Position numbers and translations under genes: made by a program. From assembly GCA_050731755.1 (NCBI GenBank), contig JBOHPP010000087.1, forward strand, positions 1-21,512: a stretch of DNA of 21,512 nt, written 5' to 3'. The notes beneath the pieces are model-generated. The model was given only the letters and a program-made list of their open reading frames with translations. It was not told the DNA's origin and did not search any database. The stretch is from JBOHPP01 sp050731755. Its GTDB lineage: Bacteria; Methylomirabilota; Methylomirabilia; Rokubacteriales; CSP1-6. This document shows positions 6,347 to 13,825 of the stretch, piece after piece (position 1 is the first letter of the stretch; the number at the start of each line of letters is the position of its first letter).

Positions 6347-7774
6347 ATGCGTGAGCGGAACGGAGCCGGTGTCGACGCCGAACGCGTGGGACGCGTGCAT
6401 GCCCTGATCGACAAGCAGCGCCAGCGCCGGCAGAGCAATCGGGTCCTGCATGGCCATCCCTCGCCGCTGTTCTGGCTCGAGCGCAACGTGCCCGTGCCGA
6501 TGGTGATGAGCGACCGGCGGGCGGCCCACACCGCCATCCCCAAGCGGGTCAACCTCTACGTGGCGACTCCGTATTGCTTGCCCACGACTCCTGACCGCTG
6601 CGGCTTCTGCCTGTTCCCCAGCGAGATCTACCGGGGCAAGCACCAGCTGGATGAGTATCTCCGGTACCTCGAGCGTGAGGGCGCGATGTACCGCGACTTC
6701 TTCGCCGGCAACCGTCTGGCCACCGTGTACTTCGGCGGCGGCACCTCGAATCTCTACCACGCCAGCCAGTACGGGCGCCTGCTCGACATCGTCCGCGGCG
6801 TCTTCCCCGACCTCTCGCCGGACGTGGAGGTCACGCTGGAGGGCATCCCCCAGCTCTACACGGCCGAGAAGCTGGCGGCCATGAAGGCGGCCGGCGTCAC
6901 CCGCATCAGCATCGGGGTCCAGCAGCTCGACGACGCGCTGATCGCCCTGAGCGGGCGCAAGCAGAAGGCCGAGCACGTGTTCCGCACGCTGGAGTGGTGC
7001 GCGGCCCTGGGACTGCCGGCCAGCGTCGATCTCATCTTCGGCTGGCCGCGGCAGACCATCGCTCACATGCTGCACGACCTGGAGGCGTTCATCCGGGCGG
7101 GCATCCCTCACATCACGCACTACGAGCTGAACGTCGCCGGCCGGACCGATTTCGCCCGCAACCGTCGCGACGAGCTGCCCTCGCTCGAGCAGAATCTCGA
7201 GATGTACCGGGTGTCCCGGCAATTCCTGGAGGCTCACGGCTACCGGCAGGTCACGCCCTACGACTGGGAGAAGCCGGACGCCCCGCTGGCCGGAGCCTAC
7301 GAGTACGAGGACATCATGCGCACGCCGTTCCGGACCGAGGCCGGCGATCGCCTGATCGGGTTCGACGTGTGGGGGTGGGGATTCGCCGGCATCTCGTTCT
7401 TCTTCGGGACGCCCGACACACCGGGCTGGGCCTTCATGAACAGCGTCCACGTCGACGACTACATGAAGGCCCTCGACGAGAGGCGGTTCCCCGTAGAGCG
7501 TGGCTTCCACTACACCGAGCGGGACCTCCACATCCACGTCCTCTTCCAGGCGCTGCAGGGATTGAGCGTGGACCTGGTCGCCTACCAGAAGATCTTCGGC
7601 GTCGACCCCGTCGCCGAGCACGCGGCCATCTGGCAAGCCCTGGTCGAGCGGGGCTGGGTGGAGATCACCGACGCGCGGGCGCGGCTGGTGGGCGACGGGG
7701 GCTTTTACACGCCGCTCATCCAGGCGTTGTTCGCTCACGAGCGAACCGAGGAGATGCGCAAGGCCAACCGATGA
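6347..7774 (+). CDS. HemN/HemW-like radical SAM protein, atypical CX7CX2C
   Basis: The 475-aa product has the layout of coproporphyrinogen III oxidase-like radical SAM enzymes. VYFGGGTSNLY corresponds to the SAM-binding GGGT motif, GVTRISIGVQQLDD to the HemN/HemW ISIGVQ strand, and SVDLIFGWPRQT to the DLI.G.P.QT strand. A HemN-type C-terminal winged region follows (about residues 390-460). The cluster motif is unusual: in PYCLPTTPDRCGFC the cysteines are Cys77, Cys85 and Cys88, a CX7CX2C spacing instead of CX3CX2C. The ATG at 6347 is preceded by AAGGAGA (6335-6341). The partner gene upstream encodes a diiron protein, so the pair may act in one pathway. Function cannot be named: it could be a heme/porphyrin-related enzyme or a diverged family. 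It converges with the EamA gene, 32 nt between stops. Confidence 0.8.
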   Translation: MRERNGAGVDAERVGRVHALIDKQRQRRQSNRVLHGHPSPLFWLERNVPVPMVMSDRRAAHTAIPKRVNLYVATPYCLPTTPDRCGFCLFPSEIYRGKHQLDEYLRYLEREGAMYRDFFAGNRLATVYFGGGTSNLYHASQYGRLLDIVRGVFPDLSPDVEVTLEGIPQLYTAEKLAAMKAAGVTRISIGVQQLDDALIALSGRKQKAEHVFRTLEWCAALGLPASVDLIFGWPRQTIAHMLHDLEAFIRAGIPHITHYELNVAGRTDFARNRRDELPSLEQNLEMYRVSRQFLEAHGYRQVTPYDWEKPDAPLAGAYEYEDIMRTPFRTEAGDRLIGFDVWGWGFAGISFFFGTPDTPGWAFMNSVHVDDYMKALDERRFPVERGFHYTERDLHIHVLFQALQGLSVDLVAYQKIFGVDPVAEHAAIWQALVERGWVEITDARARLVGDGGFYTPLIQALFAHERTEEMRKANR

Positions 7775-7792
7775 CGCGGCGGGCGAGCCGCG
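7775..7792. terminator. Hairpin between convergent genes
   Basis: CGCGGC (7775-7780) and GCCGCG (7787-7792) form a 6-bp stem with a 6-nt loop directly after the radical SAM stop and before the oppositely oriented EamA gene. There is no proper T-tract on either side, so it is at most a weak bidirectional terminator. Confidence 0.3.
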
Positions 7793-7806
7793 TTCAGGCT
7801 TGACGC

Positions 7807-8673
7807 TCAGCGGGCCAGGGCCACACAGGCGACGCCCGCCAGCACGACCGCGGCTCCAGCCAGGCGGGGAGCCAGCGCGCCTTCCTTGAACCAGAGGCTG
7901 CCGATGACCGCGGACAGCACGATGGAGACCTCGCGCGTCGCCACCACGTAGGCTGCCTTCGAGAGCTGGAAGGCAAAGAGGACCAGAAGGTAGGCGCTCA
8001 GCGTCATCACCGCGGCGACGAGGATCGCCCGCCAGTTGCTGGTCCACTCCCGCCGGAGCGCGGACGTGTCGGTCAGCACCACCGGAAGCAGCACGAGACT
8101 CATCCCCAGGAACATGAATGCGATGTAGGGGACGGGGTGGAGCCGGGCCACGCCGGCTTTGTCGACGAGCGAGTACGCCGCCGTCGCGAGTCCGGTGGCC
8201 ATGGCCCACCAGGTGCCGGGCCCCAGCTGGCGCAGCGCAGCCGCGGCTCCGGCCCAGGCCCGACCAGCCAGGTGGAGGCCGACGATGCCGACCACGACCA
8301 GGGCGATGCCGATGGCGCCGAGCGGAGACGGGCGCTCGTCGAAGAACGCCAAGGCCAGCATCGGGACCAGCGCGACGCCCAGGCCCCGCGCCACCGGGTA
8401 GACGACCGAGAAGTCGCCGGACCGGTAGGCGCGGCCCAGCGCATAGAAGTAAATGCCGTGGATCACGATCGTCGCCGCGACATAGGGCCACGCCGCTCGG
8501 GGCAGACCGGTCGCCACGGCCATGGGGACGGTCAGGGGGGCGAAGAGCACGGTCGCCACCGTGGTGGACCACCAGAGAAAGGAGAGCTGATGGCGGCCGC
8601 GCTTGGCCAGCGCGTTCCAGGTGGAATGAAGCACGGCGGCCGCCAGCACGAGGGCAAGCGCGGCGGCCGGCAT
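7807..8673 (-). CDS. EamA/DMT-family transporter
   Basis: The 288-aa product is almost entirely hydrophobic, with about ten predicted membrane helices in two EamA halves. The first half starts LALVLAAAVLHSTWNALAKR and includes the short loop SGDFSVVYPVARGLG. The second half includes AYSLVDKAG and KAAYVVATREVSIVLSAVIGSLWFKEG, which is characteristic of drug/metabolite transporters. Such proteins export or import small metabolites; substrates cannot be read from sequence. It is the last gene of the minus-strand operon, starting 21 nt after the hutH stop. In that position it could move histidine, urocanate or a breakdown product, but this is inference from location only. Confidence 0.85.
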   Translation of the reverse strand: MPAAALALVLAAAVLHSTWNALAKRGRHQLSFLWWSTTVATVLFAPLTVPMAVATGLPRAAWPYVAATIVIHGIYFYALGRAYRSGDFSVVYPVARGLGVALVPMLALAFFDERPSPLGAIGIALVVVGIVGLHLAGRAWAGAAAALRQLGPGTWWAMATGLATAAYSLVDKAGVARLHPVPYIAFMFLGMSLVLLPVVLTDTSALRREWTSNWRAILVAAVMTLSAYLLVLFAFQLSKAAYVVATREVSIVLSAVIGSLWFKEGALAPRLAGAAVVLAGVACVALAR

Positions 8674-8694
8674 CAGTCGGTCAGAACGCCGTCA

Positions 8695-10236
8695 CTACGC
8701 GAGGGCGCCGACCACGGCCTCGGCCGCGGCCAGCACGCTGCCGTCCTCGACCAGGGCGAGCGCGGCGGCGAGGTCGGCCTGGAGGTAGCGGTCCTCGACG
8801 AGCGGCGGGATCCTCCGGCGCACGGCGTCGCGGGCGGCCGCGCTGCCCCGTCCCGGCGCCAGCGGCGCCCGGAGGTCCAGCGCCTGGGCGGCCAGCAGCA
8901 GCTCGATGCCCAGGACCTGGCGAGCGTGACGGAGCGCGGCGCGCGCCTTCAGCGCCGAGCCGGCGGCCATCGCATTGTAGTCCTCCTGCAGCCCCGAGGC
9001 CGGAATGGAGTCCACGCTGGCCGGCTGGGCCAGCCGCTTGCACTCGGCCACGAGCGCGGCGGCGACGTACTGGGCGATCATGTAGCCCGAGTTCACGCCA
9101 CCGTGGGGTGACAGGAACGGCGGCAGGCCCTCGTTGGTGAGGGGGTTCACCAGACGGTCGCTGCGCCGCTCGCTGATCCCGGCGAGCTGGGCCAGCCCGA
9201 TGGCCAGGGTGTCGAGTGCGAGCCCCAGCGGCTCGCCGTGGAAGTTGCCGCCGCTCAGCACGAGACGATCACCGGCGAAGACGAGCGGGTTGTCGGTGAC
9301 GCTGCCGAGCTCGCGCTCCAGGATGGCCCGCGCGAAGCCGACGGCCTCGCGCGCCGCGCCGTGGACCGGCGGCATGCACCGCAGGCTGTAGGCGTCCTGG
9401 ACCCGCGTGCAGTCCCGGTGCGAGGCGATGATGGGGCTGTCGGCGGTCAGCCGCCGGAGGTTGTCGGCGACGGCGAGCTGGCCCGGGTGCGGACGCAACG
9501 CGTGGATGCGTGGGTCGAAGGCGGCGTTCGAGCCCATCAGCGCTTCCAGCGACATGGCCCCGGCCACATCGGCCGTCCGGGCGAGGCCGAAGGCATCGAG
9601 CACGGTCAGCGCGCCGAGGCCGGCCATGAGGTGGGTCCCGTTGAGCAGAGCCAGACCTTCCTTGGACTCCAGGCTTATCGGGGCCAGGCTCGCCCGCGCG
9701 AGCGCCTCCCCCGCCGGCACGCGCCGTCCGTCAACCCACGCCTCCCCCTCTCCGATAAGGCAGGCGGCCACGTGGGCGAGTGGCGCCAGGTCCCCGGAGG
9801 ACCCGAGCGATCCCAACTCGGGGACGACGGGATGCACCCGGTGGTTGAGGCAGGTGACGACGGCTTCCACCACCGCCGGGCGAACGCCCGATGCCCCACG
9901 GGCCAGAGAGGCGGCCAGCAGCAACATCATCGCGCGCACCTCGTCCTCGGCGAGCGGCGGGCCCACACCGCCGGCGTGACTCAGGACGAGATTGCGCTGC
10001 AGACGCGCGCGCTCGGCCGGCGGGATCAGCGTGTCCTTCAGCTTGCCGACGCCGGTGGTGATGCCGTAGACGGGCGTGGCATCAGCATCGAGGCCGTCGA
10101 CGAACGCGCGGCCGGCCTCCATGGACCGCCGGGCGCCCGCGCTCAGCGCGACCGGCGCGCCACCGCGAGCCACGGCCGCCACGGTCTCCAGCGGCAGCGC
10201 GCCTCCGTCCAGGACGACCGCCTTCAGAGTCTCCAT
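8695..10236 (-). CDS. hutH: Histidine ammonia-lyase, variant MIO triad
   Basis: HutH deaminates L-histidine to urocanate using an MIO group formed from an internal tripeptide. The 513-aa product contains Tyr57 in YGITTG, His87 in VLSHAGG (the His typical of histidine-specific lyases), GSLGSSGDLAPLAH, EGLALLNGTH, SLRC, GGNFHGEP, SERRSDRL and GVNSGYMIAQ. The expected Ala-Ser-Gly triad is Ser146-Ser147-Gly148. Other usually conserved HutH segments also differ: NGTQ is NGTH, RCQPQ is RCMPP, and QEDHVSM is QEDYNAM. Catalytic Tyr57 and the Glu of QED are kept. Its place with hutU, hutI and a hutF-like gene supports a histidase role; another aromatic amino acid lyase activity is less likely. The start codon lies inside the 3' end of the upstream amidohydrolase gene (13-nt overlap). 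Confidence 0.88.
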   Translation of the reverse strand: METLKAVVLDGGALPLETVAAVARGGAPVALSAGARRSMEAGRAFVDGLDADATPVYGITTGVGKLKDTLIPPAERARLQRNLVLSHAGGVGPPLAEDEVRAMMLLLAASLARGASGVRPAVVEAVVTCLNHRVHPVVPELGSLGSSGDLAPLAHVAACLIGEGEAWVDGRRVPAGEALARASLAPISLESKEGLALLNGTHLMAGLGALTVLDAFGLARTADVAGAMSLEALMGSNAAFDPRIHALRPHPGQLAVADNLRRLTADSPIIASHRDCTRVQDAYSLRCMPPVHGAAREAVGFARAILERELGSVTDNPLVFAGDRLVLSGGNFHGEPLGLALDTLAIGLAQLAGISERRSDRLVNPLTNEGLPPFLSPHGGVNSGYMIAQYVAAALVAECKRLAQPASVDSIPASGLQEDYNAMAAGSALKARAALRHARQVLGIELLLAAQALDLRAPLAPGRGSAAARDAVRRRIPPLVEDRYLQADLAAALALVEDGSVLAAAEAVVGALA

Positions 10237-11519
10237 CCTCTCGTCAGCTCGCGTACCTGGCGCAGGAGTCCGGGCATGTCCACGGTGAGTAGACGCCCTG
10301 CCTCCACCACGCGCCGGCCGTGGACCCAGACATCGGTGACCGCGTCGGGCGACATCGCATAGACGACGCTCTTGAGCAGATCACTGGGCGGGTGTAGCGA
10401 GGGGTGGCCGAGATCCACCGCGACCAGGTCGGCCAACCGGCCCGGCGCGATCAGCCCCGCCTCGAGCCCCAGCATCTCGGCCCCTGCGCGCGTGCCCAGG
10501 CGGAAGGCTGTCCCGGCGCTGAGTGCCGCCCCGTCGAGCAGCCGGACCCGCTGGAGCAGGGAGGCCATCCGCATCTCCTCGAACACCGAGAGACGGTTGT
10601 TGGTGCATCCGCCGTCGGTGCCGAGCCCGATCCTCACACCGGCCTGCAGCATCTCGGGCAAGCGGGTAATCCCGTCGCCGAGGAACATGTTCGACGAGGG
10701 ACAGTAGGCCAGCGCGGCGCCCCGCGCGCCCATCAGCGCGATCTCCTCGTCGTCCAGCCAGACACAATGGACGCCGATCATCCGCGATCCCAGCACGCCC
10801 AGCTTGTCGAGGTAACGGATCGGCGTGGCCCCGTGCTCGCGTCGGGTCCGCTCGCCCTCGTAGCGTCCCTCGGCGACATGGATGTGAAACGGCACCTCCT
10901 CGGCCTCAGCGACCTCCCATCCCGCGCGGATCATCGCGGGCGAGGCGCCGTGGGGGCTGTGGGGCGCGGGCTGGACGGTCACACTTGCGTCGTGCCGGTG
11001 GCCGGTGATGAGCTCCCGCGTCCGGTGCGCGGCCTCCGCTACGGCCTCGCGATAGCGGCGCGGCGCCCCTTCCCAGTCGTACATGGCACGGGCCAGCACG
11101 AGCCGGATCCCGATCCGCGTCGCCGCCTCGATGACCGCCTCGGCGTTCTCATTGCCCTCATCGTGCAGATAGAAGAAGTCCACGCAGGCGGTGGCGCCGT
11201 GGCGCAGCATCTCGGCGAAGGCGAAGGCGGCGCCCAGCGCGATGGCCCCACGGTCCAGGCGTTCCGAGAACGGATACAGCACCTGGTCGCGCCAGCCCAT
11301 GAAGTCGAGGTCGTCGCCGAGCCCGCGCAGGAGCGACTGGAAGGTGTGGCAGTGGGCGTTCACGGTCCCGGGCAGGAGGGCCCGGCCCGGCAGCGCCATG
11401 TCGCCGGGCTGGGGCGCGCCGGCGGGTTGGACGGCGGCGATACGTCCATCGGTCACGGCCACGGCCCGCCCGCGCTCCCATCCTGCCTCGGTCAGGACCA
11501 GATCGGGAACCAGTCGCAT
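10224..11519 (-). CDS. COG0402 amidohydrolase, probable formimidoylglutamate deiminase
   Basis: The 431-aa product is a metal-dependent amidohydrolase/deaminase. It has the metal-binding NAHCHTF (His56, His58) after strand LPGTV, HIHVAEGRYEGER, GVHCVWLDDEEI, CPSSNMFLGDGI and the catalytic GTDGGCTNN aspartate. These motifs are those of the SAH/MTA-deaminase, guanine-deaminase and HutF group. Overall it looks closer to the MtaD/SsnA branch than to proteobacterial HutF. Position between hutI and hutH makes deimination of N-formimidoylglutamate to N-formylglutamate the best guess. A purine or adenosine deaminase is the alternative. The ATG at 11519 shares one base with the hutI stop (TGATG), indicating translational coupling; the frame stays open further upstream but only inside hutI. 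A stop at 10224 lies within hutH. Confidence 0.8.
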   Translation of the reverse strand: MRLVPDLVLTEAGWERGRAVAVTDGRIAAVQPAGAPQPGDMALPGRALLPGTVNAHCHTFQSLLRGLGDDLDFMGWRDQVLYPFSERLDRGAIALGAAFAFAEMLRHGATACVDFFYLHDEGNENAEAVIEAATRIGIRLVLARAMYDWEGAPRRYREAVAEAAHRTRELITGHRHDASVTVQPAPHSPHGASPAMIRAGWEVAEAEEVPFHIHVAEGRYEGERTRREHGATPIRYLDKLGVLGSRMIGVHCVWLDDEEIALMGARGAALAYCPSSNMFLGDGITRLPEMLQAGVRIGLGTDGGCTNNRLSVFEEMRMASLLQRVRLLDGAALSAGTAFRLGTRAGAEMLGLEAGLIAPGRLADLVAVDLGHPSLHPPSDLLKSVVYAMSPDAVTDVWVHGRRVVEAGRLLTVDMPGLLRQVRELTRGWRL

Positions 11520-12763
11520 CAGTTCTTCTGGTAGACCGGTTCGCCGCGCTTGATCACGCAACTCACGTGGTTGACGCCGTAGAAGTACGAGAGGAACCGC
11601 CAGTTGGGGACGTCGGCCAGGACGAGGTCACACTGCTTGCCCGGCCTCAGCGATCCGACCTCGCCCTCGAGCCCCATGGCGTACGCTCCATGCACGGTGG
11701 TACCGAGGAGCGCCTCCTCCGGGCTCATTTTCATCTGGCTCACCGCCATGGTCGTCACCAGCTGGAGGTTCAACCCCATCGACGAGCCGGGATTGAAGTC
11801 GGAGGCCAGCGCCACCCGCACGCCGGTTTGAAGGAATTCCCGGGCCGGGGCGTAGGGCAGTCCCAGGAAGAAGGCGGTGCCGGGCAGCAACGTCGCCGTC
11901 ACCCTCGCTTCCTTCATCCGGGCGATGCCCGCCACCCGTGCCCGCAGAAGATGGTCGGCGGACAACGCTCCGACCTCGGCGGCCAGCTCGGCTCCGCCCA
12001 GCGTGACGAACTCGTCGGCGTGGAACTTGGCCCGGAGTCCCCGGCGGGCACCGGCCTCGAGGACGCGACGGCTCTGCTCGACGGAGAAGACACCTTGCTC
12101 GCAGAACACGTCGACGTAGCGGGCGAGCTTGCGCTCAGCGACCGCCGGCAGCATCTCCTCGACGACGACGTCCACGTAGGCGTCGGTGCGCCCTCGGTAC
12201 TCGGGAGGAACTTCGTGGGCGCCGCAGAACGTCGGGTGGATCTCCACCGGCTGGCGTTCGCCGGCCCGGCGCGCCGCCTCCAGCATCTTCAGCTCGTCGA
12301 CGGTCGTGAGGCCGTAGCCCGACTTGATCTCGATGGTCGTGGTCCCGTGGGCCAGCGCCGCGCCCAGGCGCGGCAGCGCGAGGTCGACCAGCTCGTCCAC
12401 GCTGGCCGCCCGCGTGGCCCGCACCGTGGACAGGATGCCACCGCCGGCCGCGGCGATCTCCGGGTAGGAGGCCCCGCGGGCCCGCAGCGCGTACTCGTGC
12501 TCCCGCGAGCCGGCGAAGATCAGGTGCGTGTGGGAATCGACAAACCCGGGCAAGCCGACCGCTCCGCCGGCGTCGATCTCCCGCACCCCGGGGCGCGTGG
12601 CGACCTCGCGGGCGAGGCGCGACTCCTGTCCCACCCAGACGATACGGCCGCCCGCCGCCGCCAGCGCCGCGTGCGGGATCAGGCCGAGCGGCCCCTCGCC
12701 CAGCCCGGGCTCGGCCGTCACCAGCTCGCCGAGGTTGACGATGACGAGGTCGGCTGCCGTCAT
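11519..12763 (-). CDS. hutI: Imidazolonepropionase
   Basis: HutI hydrolyses 4-imidazolone-5-propionate to N-formimidoyl-L-glutamate, the third step of histidine breakdown. The 414-aa product shows the full family pattern: GFVDSHTHLIFAGSREHEY (metal ligands His78 and His80), the TTTIEIKSGYGL segment, HPTFCGAHEVPPEY, KFHADEF, LSADHL, TLLPGTAFFLG, and ASDFNPGSS with the metal-binding Asp. The length is normal for the family (about 400-420 aa). The ATG at 12763 overlaps the stop of the HepT-like toxin gene by 4 nt (ATGA), so its translation appears coupled to a toxin-antitoxin gene. It is also coupled to the next gene through TGATG. Confidence 0.96.
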   Translation of the reverse strand: MTAADLVIVNLGELVTAEPGLGEGPLGLIPHAALAAAGGRIVWVGQESRLAREVATRPGVREIDAGGAVGLPGFVDSHTHLIFAGSREHEYALRARGASYPEIAAAGGGILSTVRATRAASVDELVDLALPRLGAALAHGTTTIEIKSGYGLTTVDELKMLEAARRAGERQPVEIHPTFCGAHEVPPEYRGRTDAYVDVVVEEMLPAVAERKLARYVDVFCEQGVFSVEQSRRVLEAGARRGLRAKFHADEFVTLGGAELAAEVGALSADHLLRARVAGIARMKEARVTATLLPGTAFFLGLPYAPAREFLQTGVRVALASDFNPGSSMGLNLQLVTTMAVSQMKMSPEEALLGTTVHGAYAMGLEGEVGSLRPGKQCDLVLADVPNWRFLSYFYGVNHVSCVIKRGEPVYQKN

Positions 12764-13104
12764 GCCTGCCCACCCAGATCAGCCAGCAGCCGCTCAACTT
12801 TGCGCGTGAGATCAGGCAGATCCCGCTCGACGACGTCCCAGACAATCTGACGGTCTATTGAGAAATAGTCGTGAACAAGGATATGACGCATGCCCAGGAT
12901 CCTCGACCAGGGCACCTCCTGCGCGCGGTCACGAATCTCCGCTGGAAGCGCGCGAGCGGCCTCTCCGATGATCTGCCGATGCCGCACGAACCAGTTCTGG
13001 ATAAGCTCATCCTCGAAGAACGCTTGCCGGCCACGCCGCGCGCAACGCTCGATGTATTCGATCGCCTCGAGGATGTCCCGCAGTCGCTCGCGGGGCTCCC
13101 TCAC
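12760..13104 (-). CDS. hepT: HepT-like HEPN toxin (DUF86)
   Basis: The 114-aa, helix-rich product belongs to the HEPN/DUF86 group, the toxin partners of minimal nucleotidyltransferases. The active-site motif RHILVHDY gives Arg73-x4-His78-x-Tyr80, the RX4HXY pattern of HepT-type RNases. In characterised MntA/HepT pairs the Tyr is modified by the partner with AMP, silencing the RNase. The GTG start at 13104 overlaps the stop of the MNT gene (GTGA, 13101-13104), and its own stop overlaps the hutI start. All catalytic residues are intact, so the toxin is likely functional. Confidence 0.88.
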   Translation of the reverse strand: MREPRERLRDILEAIEYIERCARRGRQAFFEDELIQNWFVRHRQIIGEAARALPAEIRDRAQEVPWSRILGMRHILVHDYFSIDRQIVWDVVERDLPDLTRKVERLLADLGGQA

Positions 13105-13400
13105 AAGGGCACGGCCTCCCGTAGTACCCGGTCACGAAAGCGTGCCTTCAATCTTCGCTCAGTCGCCACGTCAACCTCGCGCCCGAGCAGTTCACGCAGC
13201 TCCATCAGCAGCCCGCCTAAGTCGAGCAAGGTACGGCCTGGCTCCATGTCGACGAGGAAGTCCATGTCACTCCGCTCGTCCGCATCACCCTGAGCCACTG
13301 ACCCGAAGATTCGAACATTCCGGGCACCATGCCTCGCGGCGATTCGAAGGATTTCTTCGCGCTTCCCCTTACGCAGTTCCTCAATGCTCATGTTAGCCAT
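13101..13400 (-). CDS. mntA: MntA-like nucleotidyltransferase antitoxin
   Basis: This is a minimal nucleotidyltransferase of the polymerase-beta superfamily, the antitoxin of HEPN-MNT pairs. With the ATG at 13400 it is 99 aa. The motif GSVAQGDADERSDMDF fits the canonical GSX10DXD (Gly33-Ser34, Asp45, Asp47), and a third acidic residue occurs in REVDVAT. It probably adenylylates HepT on the active-site Tyr. A GTG at 13427 and an ATG at 13391 are alternative starts; no strong SD distinguishes them. It directly follows the 3' end of a broken TPR gene. Gene order MNT then HEPN is the usual one. Confidence 0.87.
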   Translation of the reverse strand: MANMSIEELRKGKREEILRIAARHGARNVRIFGSVAQGDADERSDMDFLVDMEPGRTLLDLGGLLMELRELLGREVDVATERRLKARFRDRVLREAVPL

Positions 13401-13411
13401 TCCATCGGCGT

Positions 13412-13808
13412 TCAGATCATCGACCACCGCTGTGGAATCTCGCCTCTGCGTCTAACAGACGCCTCGAACATGTGGCGGTGGTCCTTCCTCGTGTCAAGAT
13501 ACCGCCAATCGATCGTCAGAGCTCTCTCGAAAGCGAACGTCGCTTCAGCGAAGGCACCGAGCCTGTGGGCGGCGCCGGCCACTGCGCCCCACGCATCAGC
13601 ATCGCTCGCTTTTAGCCGCTTCAACCCACAATAGGCGACTACCGCTTCCTCCCTCACTCCTGACGATCTTCCGGCAAGCCTCAAGTCCCTCTTCACTGCG
13701 GAGACTGGCACACTTCGTAGCGAGATCCGACAGACTCTGAGCCGATGCCAAACCTGATTCAATAAGCAGTCCGGCCGCGACGACGCAGGTCTTTAGCGAG
13801 AACCTCAT
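13412..13808 (-). pseudogene. Frameshifted secreted TPR-like protein remnant
   Basis: Two adjoining frames together resemble one protein of about 130 aa. The first, from the ATG at 13808, encodes a signal peptide (MRFSLKTCVVAAGLLIESGLA, cleavage near ASA-QS) followed by LATKCASLRSEEGLEACRKIV, then runs out of frame to a stop at 13596. The second, shifted by +1, continues REEAVVAYCGLKRLKASDADAW, AHRLGAFAEATFAFERAL and RYLDTRKDHRHMFEAS, a tetratricopeptide-type helix pair, and stops at 13412. The switch must lie roughly between 13640 and 13700. The simplest reading is a one-base indel, either a real disruption or a sequencing error; no slippery sequence supports programmed frameshifting. It starts 17 nt after the hutU stop and runs into the region just before the antitoxin gene. 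Base composition is less GC-rich than its neighbours. Confidence 0.6.
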
Positions 13809-13825
13809 CCCTAACCCGATCGCCG

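Noticed and set aside
6182..8572. 796-codon minus-strand open frame
   Set aside because: It runs antisense to the radical SAM gene and out of frame through the EamA gene; its composition is that of a shadow frame.
8118..12850. Several long plus-strand open frames opposite the hut genes
   Set aside because: All mirror codon structure of HutH, the amidohydrolase and HutI on the other strand; no motifs or start signals.
13596..13700. Programmed frameshift in the TPR gene
   Set aside because: The frames differ by +1 and no slippery heptamer, SD-like stimulator or pseudoknot was recognised; an indel is simpler.
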